Positions 1 through 7,738 of a stretch of DNA of 58,990 nt are shown piece by piece. The DNA comes from CAYVAP01 sp964343195. GTDB taxonomy: Bacteria > Bacteroidota > Bacteroidia > J057. Every line of letters begins with the position of its first letter. The stretch's first letter is position 1. A program made the position numbers and the translations under genes. The notes beneath the pieces were generated by a model. That model ran no database searches. It was given only the letters and a program-made list of their open reading frames with translations, and was not told the origin of the DNA. Location of the stretch: contig CAYFIR010000023.1 in assembly GCA_964343195.1 (NCBI GenBank), positions 1-58,990 on the forward strand. The letters are read 5' to 3'.

Positions 1-109
1 CACTCTAAAATAGACCGCTCTTCGCTACTTTTTCTTTTTTTGTCTAGGAGTATGAGCAAATACCTTTTCTCGTATGGTACACGTATATTGAATCCAAGAG
101 AGAATGATT

Positions 110-349
110 ATGGCACTCATCATCAGCGACGACACCCTAGCTCAAGCCCAACTATCAGAGCAAAACCTGCTTATCGAGCTGGCTTGCTACCTCTATGAGA
201 AAAAGCGTTTGAGCATGGGTAGGGCTAGGGGACTAGCTGGATTAGACCATGCAGCTTTCTTGAAAGAACTAGGCGCACGTGGCATCGAACAGCATTATAC
301 ACGACAAGACCTTGATATTGACCTAAAGAATCTTGGGATCGAGCTATGA
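110..349 (+). CDS. UPF0175 family antitoxin-like protein
   Basis: Small protein of about 79 residues resembling the UPF0175 family, which usually accompanies DUF3368 PIN-like toxins and is presumed to be the antitoxin. The middle (LYEKKRLSMGRARGLAGL) looks like the helix-turn-helix core of that family: a short helix, a K-R-L-S-x-G-x-A pattern, then an A-G-L helix. I chose the second ATG (110) because the purine run AAGAGAG at 96-102 is 7 bases ahead of it and too close to the ATG at 104. The stop codon overlaps the start of the downstream toxin gene (ATGATGA), so the two are translationally coupled. The toxin-antitoxin role is inferred from the family and the pairing. Confidence 0.8.
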   Translation: MALIISDDTLAQAQLSEQNLLIELACYLYEKKRLSMGRARGLAGLDHAAFLKELGARGIEQHYTRQDLDIDLKNLGIEL

Positions 350-822
350 TGATCGTCAGTGACACCAGTTCTATTACCAGCCTCTTTCAAATCCAGCGTC
401 TGGAATTGCTAAACGATTTATTCGGAACAATCACCATTACCCCTGCGGTGAAACGCGAGTTATATGTAATCAGCGAACAAGCCACCTTCATCGACCAACT
501 TGACTGGATACAGGTAGTAAATCCGAATGACCAGAAAATGGTATTGACCCTGCTCGAAACACTAGACTTGGGTGAAGCAGAATCTATTGCCCTTGCGTTG
601 GAAAAGCAGGCTCAGTTACTCGTAATAGACGAGTTCCGAGGGAGACAGGTCGCGCGGGAACACGGAATAAAGATTGTCGGGGTTCTTGGCCTATTGATCC
701 AGGGAAAACAACGGGGACTCATTTCTAGCGTCAAGTACGAGATTGAGAAGCTAACGGCAATCGGCTTCCGCCTCAATCAACACTTGATAGATGAGGTCCT
801 GGAAAAATTGGGAGAAGTGTAA
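346..822 (+). CDS. DUF3368 PIN-like toxin/nuclease
   Basis: 158-residue protein of the DUF3368 family, a branch of the PIN-domain fold (Mg-dependent ribonucleases, often toxins). Visible acidic residues fit a PIN site: Asp6 in VSDTSS at the end of strand 1, Glu77/Glu79 in LGEAES, and Asp95 in LLVIDEFRGR, with the Arg98-x-Arg100 pair that follows in this family. It starts inside the stop codon of the UPF0175 gene, so both are made from one message. The C-terminus runs into a foreign fragment: the TAA at 820-822 overlaps the first bases of a lactate-dehydrogenase-like remnant in another frame, which suggests an insertion or deletion junction here. Ribonuclease activity is family knowledge, not shown by this sequence alone. 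Confidence 0.85.
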   Translation: MMIVSDTSSITSLFQIQRLELLNDLFGTITITPAVKRELYVISEQATFIDQLDWIQVVNPNDQKMVLTLLETLDLGEAESIALALEKQAQLLVIDEFRGRQVAREHGIKIVGVLGLLIQGKQRGLISSVKYEIEKLTAIGFRLNQHLIDEVLEKLGEV

Positions 823-1000
823 GGAGCACTACGACCTCTCCCTGCAGGTCGGTGAGCTGGTGCTTTTCCCAGCCGTTCGTGAGGCAGAAGCGGAGACCAT
901 CATCGCCGCCCCCGGCACAAGCTGCCGCCATCAGATCGCAGATGGGACAGGAAAGAAAGCGAAGCATCCGGTAGAGGTGTTGTGGGAGGCGCTGAGGTAA
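821..1000 (+). pseudogene. 3' fragment of FAD/Fe-S D-lactate dehydrogenase-type oxidase
   Basis: The frame from 821 to the TAA ending at 1000 encodes about 59 residues that read like the C-terminus of FAD-linked oxidase/(Fe-S) proteins (YdiJ/D-lactate dehydrogenase type). The marks are VGELVLFPAVREAEAETI, then the CCG-type domain signature APGTSCRHQIADGTGKKA, and the closing HPVEVLWEAL. A full protein of this class is about 950-1000 residues, so only the last few percent is present and no start codon belongs to it. The fragment begins exactly where the DUF3368 gene ends. The reading is that the toxin-antitoxin pair or a deletion has removed the rest. Identification rests on remembered family motifs. 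Confidence 0.6.
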
Positions 1001-1102
1001 TTCGAAATTGGGAATTTGTGATTCGTGATTGGGAATTCGTGATTAGGATTATACAAAACTTGCCATAACTCCCTGATGTCCTCTTACAGCTTCGATGAAA
1101 GC

Positions 1103-1180
1103 GACCTCGTAGAGGTCCAACCTTTGTAGCCAGTGAGCCACCCAAGAGGTACCGACCCCAGAGGGGTCGCACCTGATAAG
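1103..1180. repeat. two copies of a GACC(n)GGTC-CACCT palindromic repeat
   Basis: Copy 1 (1103-1130) is an arm GACCTC, a short loop, the arm GAGGTC, then CAACCTTTGTAGC. Copy 2 (1154-1180) is GACCCC, AGA, GGGGTC, then GCACCTGATAAGC. A third copy is at 27552-27579. The arms vary but stay complementary while the CACCT-TTGTAGC tail is kept, as expected for a structured intergenic repeat. The 1001-1268 stretch holds no other gene, only these repeats flanked by ATTCGTAATTG-like words (about 1001-1045 and 1197-1211). Confidence 0.55.
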
Positions 1181-1268
1181 CAAATTTTGTACGCTCCTAA
1201 TTCGTAATTGGGGTGCTGGTGAATCTCCCCTTTTGGCACATCTCGGGTAGATTTTCGTATCTTCCATT

Positions 1269-1493
1269 ATGAACGAACTTCAGCAACACATCTTGACCTT
1301 ATCTTCCAGTGAGCGACTCCGTTTAGCGAGTTTTATCCTCGCTTCACTTTCGGAGGAAGAAATCACTGATGCCACTCAGATTCCAGCCCAATGGATTGCA
1401 GACGCACAAGCAAGCGTCTCAGCAGCGAAACAGGGTGATACACCGACCTACAACTGGGAAGAAGTAAAAGCCCGTTTCTATGGCCGCAAGTAG
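1269..1493 (+). CDS. addiction-module antitoxin-like protein
   Basis: 74-residue acidic helical protein that looks like the small addiction-module antitoxins paired with ParE/RelE toxins. It has an N-terminal LSSSERLRLASFILASL helix of the kind found in these proteins, an acidic linker (SEEEITD) and the C-terminal ending WEEVKARFYGRK. It partly overlaps the start of a degraded ParE-like toxin reading frame (ATG at 1480), the usual operon arrangement. Since the toxin is broken, this is probably a leftover antitoxin. The start at 1269 is the only ATG that gives the full N-terminal helix. Confidence 0.7.
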   Translation: MNELQQHILTLSSSERLRLASFILASLSEEEITDATQIPAQWIADAQASVSAAKQGDTPTYNWEEVKARFYGRK

Positions 1494-1769
1494 CCGCTAG
1501 CAATTGGTTGTTATCCAAGAGGCCAGCGACGATATCTGCGAGCTTTTTGAATTTTATGAAGGGCTTTGGAAGATTAGTTTATAGATGCCATTGGAGAATG
1601 CCTCCTTGACATTGAGGCGAATCCACTAAAATGGTAGTTTGCATATTCTAAACAGGCGCGAATCCGGAGAGCTTTGATTCGAAAGCCACCCGCAGTCATT
1701 TTTTATGAGGTGGATGGCATGAAAATATACATAGCTCGGGTAAAGGATACTCGAAGTGATTGGCGGTAA
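1480..1769 (+). pseudogene. degraded ParE/RelE-family toxin
   Basis: A ParE-like sequence can be read across three interrupted segments. ATG at 1480 opens MAASSR and hits TAG at 1498. The same frame continues as QLVVIQEASDDICELFEFYE (a typical first strand and helix) until a second stop near 1580. After a frame change, DAIGECLLDIEANP appears (the usual I-E-x-N-P turn), then a TAG near 1630, then the final strands KPPAVIFYEVDGMKIYIARV and a DTRSDWR ending before TAA at 1767-1769. At least two nonsense codons and one frameshift rule out a functional protein. It overlaps the 3' end of the antitoxin gene as an intact pair would. Confidence 0.7.
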
Positions 1770-1796
1770 AAACCTCCTCCCTTCAGTCCCATTCAT

Positions 1797-2012
1797 ATGA
1801 ACCTCTTCGAAGACCTCTTCCAGGGCATTTTTGAAATCATCTTTCAGACCATCCTCCTCGGCAGCCTTCGTGCTATAGGAGCCAGTATCAAATGGCTCAT
1901 CCGGTGGGGCAAGAAGCCATTCGTCGAAATTTTGGAAGAAGACTGGAATGGACGGCTGGGTTTGCTGATCGTGGCATTAGCGGTAGCTCTTGGGATCTGG
2001 TTAGGGACATAG
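1797..2012 (+). CDS. small hydrophobic membrane protein, unknown function
   Basis: 71 residues with two hydrophobic stretches. The N-terminal one (about residues 8-35) is amphipathic and rich in Phe/Ile; the C-terminal one (LGLLIVALAVALGIWLG, about 54-70) is a clear membrane span. The basic patch KWLIRWGKK lies between them. No family was recognised. It sits between a broken toxin gene and an HNH gene on the opposite strand with no obvious operon partner. It could be a real small membrane protein or a chance frame; the unbroken hydrophobic pattern favours the first. Confidence 0.5.
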   Translation: MNLFEDLFQGIFEIIFQTILLGSLRAIGASIKWLIRWGKKPFVEILEEDWNGRLGLLIVALAVALGIWLGT

Positions 2013-2091
2013 GTCCCAGGACTGTTATGAGACTGGAAAATCAGGTGGGGTTTGGGTTTGAAACCCCGAACCACCTCAACTCCGAACTACC

Positions 2092-2391
2092 CTACCCCTT
2101 CTTCCTCACCCACTCCACAAATTTCTTGATTTCGTCCTGTTCCAGCAGGGCCTCGCGGGTGTTGTAGTGGCGACCTAGCTCTTTTTCAGTGAAGGAAACA
2201 TGAATATGGCGGTGGCAGTCCCGACACACTTCGATGCCACGGGTCTTCATGTCCATTTTGTCATGAAAGTTCTTCTGGAACCACTTGTTGCGGTGGCACT
2301 TGCGGGGGATCAGATGGTGAAAGGTCAGGGGCTTTTCCCGGCCGCAGAGGGAGCAGCCGGGGCTGTTATCATTGGTTTCGGACATATCCAT
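2092..2391 (-). CDS. HNH-like zinc-binding endonuclease domain protein
   Basis: 99-residue protein with a compact HNH/treble-clef arrangement. A CSLCG zinc knuckle near residue 14 precedes the active-site-like strand TFHHLIPRKCHR (His-His core), and a second knuckle with the closing histidines CRDCHRHIH follows near residues 56-64. The length fits the short stand-alone HNH proteins found in many bacteria. Such folds are usually metal-dependent nucleases, but no partner (restriction, phage or intein) is adjacent, so the substrate cannot be stated. ATG at 2391 is used; Met3 is an equally good start. Confidence 0.8.
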   Translation of the reverse strand: MDMSETNDNSPGCSLCGREKPLTFHHLIPRKCHRNKWFQKNFHDKMDMKTRGIEVCRDCHRHIHVSFTEKELGRHYNTREALLEQDEIKKFVEWVRKKG

Positions 2392-2409
2392 TCGGGCAAA
2401 AAGCCATTT

Positions 2410-4281
2410 TTACCTGATTAACAGGGGAGCACCGGTGGTTGTTAATCCCAGCCTGAGCCAGTACACACCGGGAGCGACCGGAGGCAGTGAGATAATCTGT
2501 TGGCCACGCTCGATTCGCTGTGTCATGTGCACCCGTCCCTGAGCGTCAAGAAGGTAGAGCTGTGTGCTTTCCGTACCACGCCAGTTGACGGTCAGGGCCT
2601 CCTGTGCCGGATTGGGATAGAATGAAAGCCCCTGCTCAGCCAATGACTGCTGCCTGATGCTCGCCACCGTCTGCTGCGTAGCTTCGATGGCCGCCATGGC
2701 GTCCAGCTTTCCGTAGCCCCAATAGCGGTTGGGTACGGCTCCGGTGAAGGCATCGCTGCGGGCCGTTTGGTGCAGGATGTTGCGTACCTGCTCGTAGGTC
2801 AGGTTGGGGTTGACCTCCAGCATCAGGGCGATGAAACCCGTGAGAATGGGGGCAGAAGCACTGACGGCATTTTGCAGGCCATAGTAGCCGTTGCTGTTCT
2901 CGGCGATGTTGAAGCGAAACTGCGAATAGTAGGTGCCGGGAGTATAGGCTCCAATGTTCAGTTCTCCCGGAACGGCGACATCGACGCCCAGACGTCCGTC
3001 CAGGGTAGGCCCGGCGCTGCTGCCGATCCACAAATCCCCCTGAGCGCCCTGCCCGCCCCGATGACGGGCAAAACCATCAATGTCGGTATATGTACTGTCG
3101 TAAACATAATCCGTCGGCACAATCACGTTGTAAGCCGAGGCATAATCATTGATGCTGCCTCCGTCAAATACGCTGTTCAGGAACCCATTGGCATTGTAGT
3201 ATCGAGCAGGGTTGAGCGACGAAGCAATTTTTCCATCTGAAATGGAGGTGCCGATGAATCGCAACACATAGGTCCCGGTATCGGCCTTGAAATCGATTAG
3301 GATCTGTCGCTGCGAATTGTTTGAACCTGAAAAATCCACGTCGCTTCCCTGGTGATAATAGGACAAAAAAGGCAGGAACACCTGCTCGGCACTTTGCTCC
3401 GTAGCGGGGCCGTTGAAAGTTCCCACGGTGGAACCATTGGGCAGGTCGATCTCCAATTCCAACTGATCCGTGTTTTCGTACCAGGCATCGAAACGCAGGT
3501 TGCCAGTAGTCGCCTTCCGGAAGGAAATTTCCAGGGTGTCGCCTGTTGCAAGGCTGTCGACGGCGCGATTGGGCGAACCGCCATCATCGCCTACCCCACA
3601 CACCAGGATTCGCCCCGGAGCGGCAAACTCCGCCATTGCACGCGAAACCTCACTGCTGCCGTCCGTCGGTCCACCAATGGAGCCAAGATTTAGCAGGGCC
3701 ACGCAGGGTAGGCCGAGTTCCTCGGCTTTATCAGCCACGAATTGCAGCGCGATGGAAATGTAACTGGGATCGAAGAAATTGTTTTGCCCGGCAATGTTAC
3801 CGGTCGGTGGGAAGTAATCCTCATTTACCTTCACCGAAATGATGGTAGCCCCGTGCGCTACCCCACGATAGGGAGCACCTGCCATGGCACTGCCATCCCC
3901 TGCTGCCAGCCCCGTACAGGCAATCCCATGCCCAAATCGGTCCATCGTCGGCAGGGAATCCCCGCCATCCAATGCCGCGTCGATCTGAGTACGCGAGTAA
4001 ATCGTGCCTACACCGTAAGGGTTCTCGGGATCATTGGCACCACTCGGATCGACCATATCGAAAATGTAAGCGATGCGGGTATCGCCATTCTCATCGATGA
4101 AGTCGGGGTGCTCGTAGTCGATGCCACGCTCGATCAGGGCCACGATGACGCCCTCGCCATTCAGGTTGTACTGGCTGTACACCTGGTCGAGGCGGGTTTC
4201 AGCGCGGAGGTTGTCACCCTGAGTTTGGGCGTGGAGGAGGCCGGTAAGGCTGGTTAGGAGGAAGAAGATGAAGTATCGCAT
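2410..4281 (-). CDS. secreted S8 (subtilisin-like) serine peptidase with T9SS sorting domain
   Basis: Subtilase with all three catalytic motifs, numbered from an upstream in-frame Met at 4299: Asp61 in IERGIDYEHPDF, His124 in DRFGHGIACTG, and Ser480 in AVSASAPILTG, a divergent form of the usual GTSMAAP. Asn204 in LLNLGS is the probable oxyanion residue. I place the start at 4281 because it begins a clean signal peptide (MRYFIFFLLTSLTGLLHAQ). Residues about 250-400 form a beta-rich insertion between the His and Ser regions, as in CspC-like or Bacteroidota subtilases. The last ~80 residues (LSFYPNPAQEALTVNW to the end) are a type A T9SS sorting domain, so the enzyme should be exported across the outer membrane. 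It is probably a degradative extracellular protease; the substrate is unknown. Confidence 0.9.
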   Translation of the reverse strand: MRYFIFFLLTSLTGLLHAQTQGDNLRAETRLDQVYSQYNLNGEGVIVALIERGIDYEHPDFIDENGDTRIAYIFDMVDPSGANDPENPYGVGTIYSRTQIDAALDGGDSLPTMDRFGHGIACTGLAAGDGSAMAGAPYRGVAHGATIISVKVNEDYFPPTGNIAGQNNFFDPSYISIALQFVADKAEELGLPCVALLNLGSIGGPTDGSSEVSRAMAEFAAPGRILVCGVGDDGGSPNRAVDSLATGDTLEISFRKATTGNLRFDAWYENTDQLELEIDLPNGSTVGTFNGPATEQSAEQVFLPFLSYYHQGSDVDFSGSNNSQRQILIDFKADTGTYVLRFIGTSISDGKIASSLNPARYYNANGFLNSVFDGGSINDYASAYNVIVPTDYVYDSTYTDIDGFARHRGGQGAQGDLWIGSSAGPTLDGRLGVDVAVPGELNIGAYTPGTYYSQFRFNIAENSNGYYGLQNAVSASAPILTGFIALMLEVNPNLTYEQVRNILHQTARSDAFTGAVPNRYWGYGKLDAMAAIEATQQTVASIRQQSLAEQGLSFYPNPAQEALTVNWRGTESTQLYLLDAQGRVHMTQRIERGQQIISLPPVAPGVYWLRLGLTTTGAPLLIR

Positions 4282-4414
4282 GGGGGTGTCATTGATCATT
4301 GGTCAGTGTAGAAAAAGTGATCAGTGGTCATGGTGATCGGTTGTGCTTCGCTTTTGCTGCCTTTCGAATTGCCTGTTCAAGCTACCCTGGGAATTACGAA
4401 GTACGAATCACGAA

Positions 4415-5473
4415 TTATAGCCTCACCACCTCACCGCTCTCGCTGCTTTTGACGGCAGCTTCGATGATGGCGATGACGTCACGGGCTTCTTTGGCGGTTA
4501 CGGGTAGGGGCTGTCCGTTTCGGATGGCCTGGTACATGCCTGCGTAAAAGTGCAGGTAATTGCCTTGTAAGGAGGTGATGCGCCCTTCGAAGTCGAGGCC
4601 ATTTAGCGTACAACTGAGGGTGCCCCAGTCAGCTTCGGCTTCTGTTCCCCAGTCGGGGGAAAGGGGCAGTTTCCCTGCATTCAGGTCATCTTCCTGCGGG
4701 TCGAGGCCATATTTCATGAAGGTTCCTTTTCTGCCCCGAAGGCGGTAGCGCGGCTCGGGAATGCGCACGAGGTAGCTGGCTCTCAGGAAAGCCTTTCGAT
4801 CCGGATAGCGGAGCATCAGGTCAAACTGATCCGGGACGGTCACGCCCGCACGTTGCTTTCGCAGGTCGGCAAACACCGCCTCCGGCCAGCCGAACAGTTG
4901 CAACGCCTGATCGATCAGGTGCGAACCCAGGTTGTAAAGGATGCCCGTTCCGGGTTTCTGTTCTTCCTTCCAGCCCTGCTTTTTCTCTGGACGAAAGCGG
5001 TCATAGTGTGCCTCATATTCCAGCACTTCGCCCAAATAACCATCTTCCACCACCTTCTTCACCGTCTGAAAGTCACTGTCCCAGCGCCGGTTGTGGTACA
5101 CTGAAAGCAACAGTCCCTTTTCTTTTGCCAGGGCAATCAGTTTATCCGCTTCTGCCACTGTCGGGGTAAAGGCTTTTTCCACTACGACGTGTTTTCCCGC
5201 AGACAGGGCAGCGTGGACAAATTCGAAGTGTGTCGGTTCTGGCGTATTGACGATGACCAGCTCGATGGCCGGATCTTCCAGGATCTCCGACATGGTTTCA
5301 ACGACCTGTACATCTGGGTATTTACCCAGAATGTCGGCGTTGGATCGCCCACCTGGACGGGGCCGCCGCCAGATTTTGGAAACCTCAAAATCAGGATGCA
5401 CGTTCAGCAGCGGCGCATGGAACACGCGGCCCGAAAGGCCATAGGAGAGCAGAGCGGTGGAGATGGGAGGCAT
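4415..5473 (-). CDS. Gfo/Idh/MocA oxidoreductase, YdgJ/IolW type
   Basis: 352-residue NAD(P)-dependent sugar or inositol dehydrogenase. The N-terminal Rossmann fold opens with LLSYGLSGRVFHAPLL, a G-x-S-G variant of the nucleotide loop. The middle carries AGKHVVVEKAFT, where Ala replaces the usual Pro of the EKP motif. The substrate-domain signature VYHNRRWDSDF, the HYDRFRPE patch and GILYNLGSHLIDQA (catalytic His) match E. coli YdgJ and Bacillus IolW, which reduce scyllo-inosose with NADPH. KYGLDPQED is another YdgJ hallmark. The gene stands alone between a protease and an outer-membrane gene, so its physiological substrate is uncertain; scyllo-inositol is the best family-based guess. Confidence 0.88.
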   Translation of the reverse strand: MPPISTALLSYGLSGRVFHAPLLNVHPDFEVSKIWRRPRPGGRSNADILGKYPDVQVVETMSEILEDPAIELVIVNTPEPTHFEFVHAALSAGKHVVVEKAFTPTVAEADKLIALAKEKGLLLSVYHNRRWDSDFQTVKKVVEDGYLGEVLEYEAHYDRFRPEKKQGWKEEQKPGTGILYNLGSHLIDQALQLFGWPEAVFADLRKQRAGVTVPDQFDLMLRYPDRKAFLRASYLVRIPEPRYRLRGRKGTFMKYGLDPQEDDLNAGKLPLSPDWGTEAEADWGTLSCTLNGLDFEGRITSLQGNYLHFYAGMYQAIRNGQPLPVTAKEARDVIAIIEAAVKSSESGEVVRL

Positions 5474-5477
5474 GGGG

Positions 5478-5685
5478 GAATAAATTCGTAATTGGGAATT
5501 CGTAATTCGTAATTGAAGAAGTCAGAGCTTCTTAAGTTGTCTTGACAATCTCTCACTTTTTCTGATTTCTGACAATGCCTGTCCTGAGCGCAGTCGAAGG
5601 GAAATGGTCTGACATCTGACAGCACAACGGTCTGGCTTCTTATCTCGCTTCTCGCCTCTCACATCTCGCAGCGCAGCGGTCTTAC
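5478..5685. repeat. dispersed ~200-bp intergenic element, copy A
   Basis: Starts with a run of ATTCGTAATTG-type words (about 5483-5515), then GAAGAAGTCAGA, then a central part holding a CCTGAGCGCAGTCGAAGG word (5583-5600), and ends in TCT/CTC-rich text closing with CGCAGCGCAGCGG. A second copy with the same order is at 52645-52832. The GAAGTCAGA side and the TCTGACxTCT side are inverted relative to one another, so an RNA hairpin is possible. No coding potential seen. Confidence 0.5.
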
Positions 5686-5687
5686 TG

Positions 5688-6380
5688 CTACCACCTCTTC
5701 AAATAATACGTACTTCCCAGGTGCAGGTCCCCTTTGATCTGCCAGTCGACATCAGCTGCTGGGAGCTCCGATTCGCCCAATTGCCAGTAACGAGCCAGGT
5801 AGCCGTTGAGGGAAATTCCAGCGGTGCGCTCCAGGTGAAAGTCGGTATGTGCCCCCAGCTCTGCTCCGAAGGCAGGCATCCAGGATGCGTCGCTCTGCCC
5901 TTTGACATGATCGGTGAGGACGAGCAGTCCCGTGGCCCTGACTCCAGCGGTCCAATAAGGCTGATCTCCGAGCGGAGCCGCAAGTGTGTAGCTTGGCAGC
6001 AGAGTTCCCGCTAACGTGATTCGGCTGTGGCGCTGATCGCCTTCCAGGCGATTTTGCAGGCGAATGTGTAGCCCGCCGCCCAGAAAGGGCCGGCTACGCA
6101 GACGCATGGGACCATAGGCTCCGACGATCAAACTCTGCTGGTCAAAGTCAAACAGGCCCGTCAATGGCGAACGTAACTCTGCGGTTATATCGGTAAAACC
6201 GCCCCAGGGACGACGCAGGCCATAACCGACTCCGAGATGGGGCTGCTCCCCGTCCCAGTGAATGCCGACATACCAGGTGTGAACGCCGATGGTTTGATAG
6301 CCATAGAATGGCTGAGCATCAAGGCCTTTGGCTACAAGCAACAGGCCCAGGAGACAGATTAATCGAAGGATATTTTTCAT
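5688..6380 (-). CDS. outer-membrane/periplasmic beta-rich protein, unknown function
   Basis: About 230 residues. The frame extends upstream to 6473, but the Met at 6380 begins a good signal peptide (MKNILRLICLLGLLLVAKGLDAQ) and is preferred. The mature part alternates hydrophobic and polar residues with many Gly and aromatic residues (VGYGLRRPWGGFTDITAE, FLGGGLHIRLQNRL) and ends in STYYLKRW with a C-terminal aromatic residue, which suggests a small outer-membrane beta-barrel. No named family was recognised. It lies just downstream of the PorV-like gene in the same orientation, about 105 bases away, so the two may be co-transcribed. Confidence 0.65.
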   Translation of the reverse strand: MKNILRLICLLGLLLVAKGLDAQPFYGYQTIGVHTWYVGIHWDGEQPHLGVGYGLRRPWGGFTDITAELRSPLTGLFDFDQQSLIVGAYGPMRLRSRPFLGGGLHIRLQNRLEGDQRHSRITLAGTLLPSYTLAAPLGDQPYWTAGVRATGLLVLTDHVKGQSDASWMPAFGAELGAHTDFHLERTAGISLNGYLARYWQLGESELPAADVDWQIKGDLHLGSTYYLKRW

Positions 6381-6487
6381 TGGATCTAAGGATTTGAGTA
6401 AGTGAACAGGAAATTCCGGGAGACCAGGATTTGAAGGCTTCTTGACTGCCAGTCTTTTGTCCCAAAATCCCATCTCTCAACATCTCA

Positions 6488-7588
6488 CTATCGAGAGGTT
6501 AGGTCAGAAACCAGGCGTAGGGCAAAGCCGCGCTTGTTGGGGCCTCGCTGAGCGGAGTAAACCACTGGAGGATTTTCCAGCGCGTAATAATCCAGGTAGA
6601 GGGTAAACGGAAGCTTGCCTTTGGTCAACCGGCTGGTCGGGATGATAAAGCCAAATCCGTAGGTAAAATCGTGGATGCGGTCCCGGTTATTGGCTACGCC
6701 AAAATCCTGTTCATCGCGGGTGTAGTAGCCAAGCCTGATGGCCACCACATCGGCCAGGGTAATCTCGCCGCCCACCTTAAAGGCCGTTCGGTATGCGAAG
6801 TTGAGCAGATTTTGATATTCGGTAGTGAGCAGCAAATCCAACGATTGCTCCCCCGCTCCGGGAATATTGATGGTAAAATCCTGTAGGTAGCTGACGCCTC
6901 CACGGGCTGTTACGGGGAAAACGTTGTCATCTTCAATTCCCGTGGGGCTTTCAAAGCTGATTTCACTAAAAGTCGCATTAGAGACTCCCACACCTGCCCT
7001 AAGCTCCGCCTCATTGGGCAACTGTAAGGAATACAGCGCCCCGGCATCGAGGAAAAAGCTTCCAGAAGCCCTGACGTCATCGAAGAATTTCATCCGATAG
7101 TAGTTGGCATTGAGACCTACCTGCAGGCCGGGCAATACTTCCGCTGCCACTGTAGCCGTCAGGGTCGTACTCTTTGGCTCGTCGAGGGGGTAATTGTCCC
7201 CTCCGATATCGACAGTAAAGCCAGTGGGCCCGATCGCGAGTTGAAATACACTCAGCGCAACGGTCAGTTTGGGGTGGATACGCTGGGCATAACCGGCAAA
7301 GTAGAAGTCGGCATTCGTCGCCAGGTAATACGGCGCGGAGGTACTCAGGTCAACTTCCTGATCCTGAATCAGGCCAATTCCGGCGGGATTTGAAAAGCGA
7401 CTGGTAATGGAATTGCCCACGGCGACATCAGCGCGGCCCATGGCTTCGGCGCGTGCGCCAGGCAGGTGCCCAAACCAGTATTCCTGCTGGAAAAAGGGGT
7501 AGTAATCACGGCGCTGGGCCTGGAGGCTAAGGCTTAACAAACACAGGAGGAGCCCTATCCCCCATCGGAGAGATTTTGATGGTGACAT
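6488..7588 (-). CDS. PorV/PorQ-like outer-membrane beta-barrel protein
   Basis: Roughly 366 residues from the Met at 7588, which starts a signal peptide (WGIGLLLCLLSLSLQAQ). The N-terminal mature region, GARAEAMGRADVAVGNSITS followed by RFSNPAGIGL, closely matches the GARxxxMGgAyvAV...NPAGL signature of the PorV/PorQ (UPF0164/FadL-related) barrels. The rest alternates like membrane beta strands and closes with GFALRLVSDLTSR. PorV shuttles T9SS cargo to the attachment complex, but the group also includes barrels of unknown role, so this may be a paralogue. The T9SS-exported hydrolase just upstream (7739-9622) is a suggestive neighbour. The longer frame to 7705 encodes a poor N-terminus and is rejected. 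Confidence 0.72.
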   Translation of the reverse strand: MSPSKSLRWGIGLLLCLLSLSLQAQRRDYYPFFQQEYWFGHLPGARAEAMGRADVAVGNSITSRFSNPAGIGLIQDQEVDLSTSAPYYLATNADFYFAGYAQRIHPKLTVALSVFQLAIGPTGFTVDIGGDNYPLDEPKSTTLTATVAAEVLPGLQVGLNANYYRMKFFDDVRASGSFFLDAGALYSLQLPNEAELRAGVGVSNATFSEISFESPTGIEDDNVFPVTARGGVSYLQDFTINIPGAGEQSLDLLLTTEYQNLLNFAYRTAFKVGGEITLADVVAIRLGYYTRDEQDFGVANNRDRIHDFTYGFGFIIPTSRLTKGKLPFTLYLDYYALENPPVVYSAQRGPNKRGFALRLVSDLTSR

Positions 7589-7738
7589 AGTTGAAAAAGG
7601 TGAAGTTGTATATTGACGAGAGGAGAAGTATATGCAGGTATGGAGTTTATGCAGGTATGAAGGCCAGTTGCGAGTTTGAAACTCCATATCCTTCATATCC
7701 TCCATACCTATAGCCCCGGTTACTTTTGTCCCAGTGCC

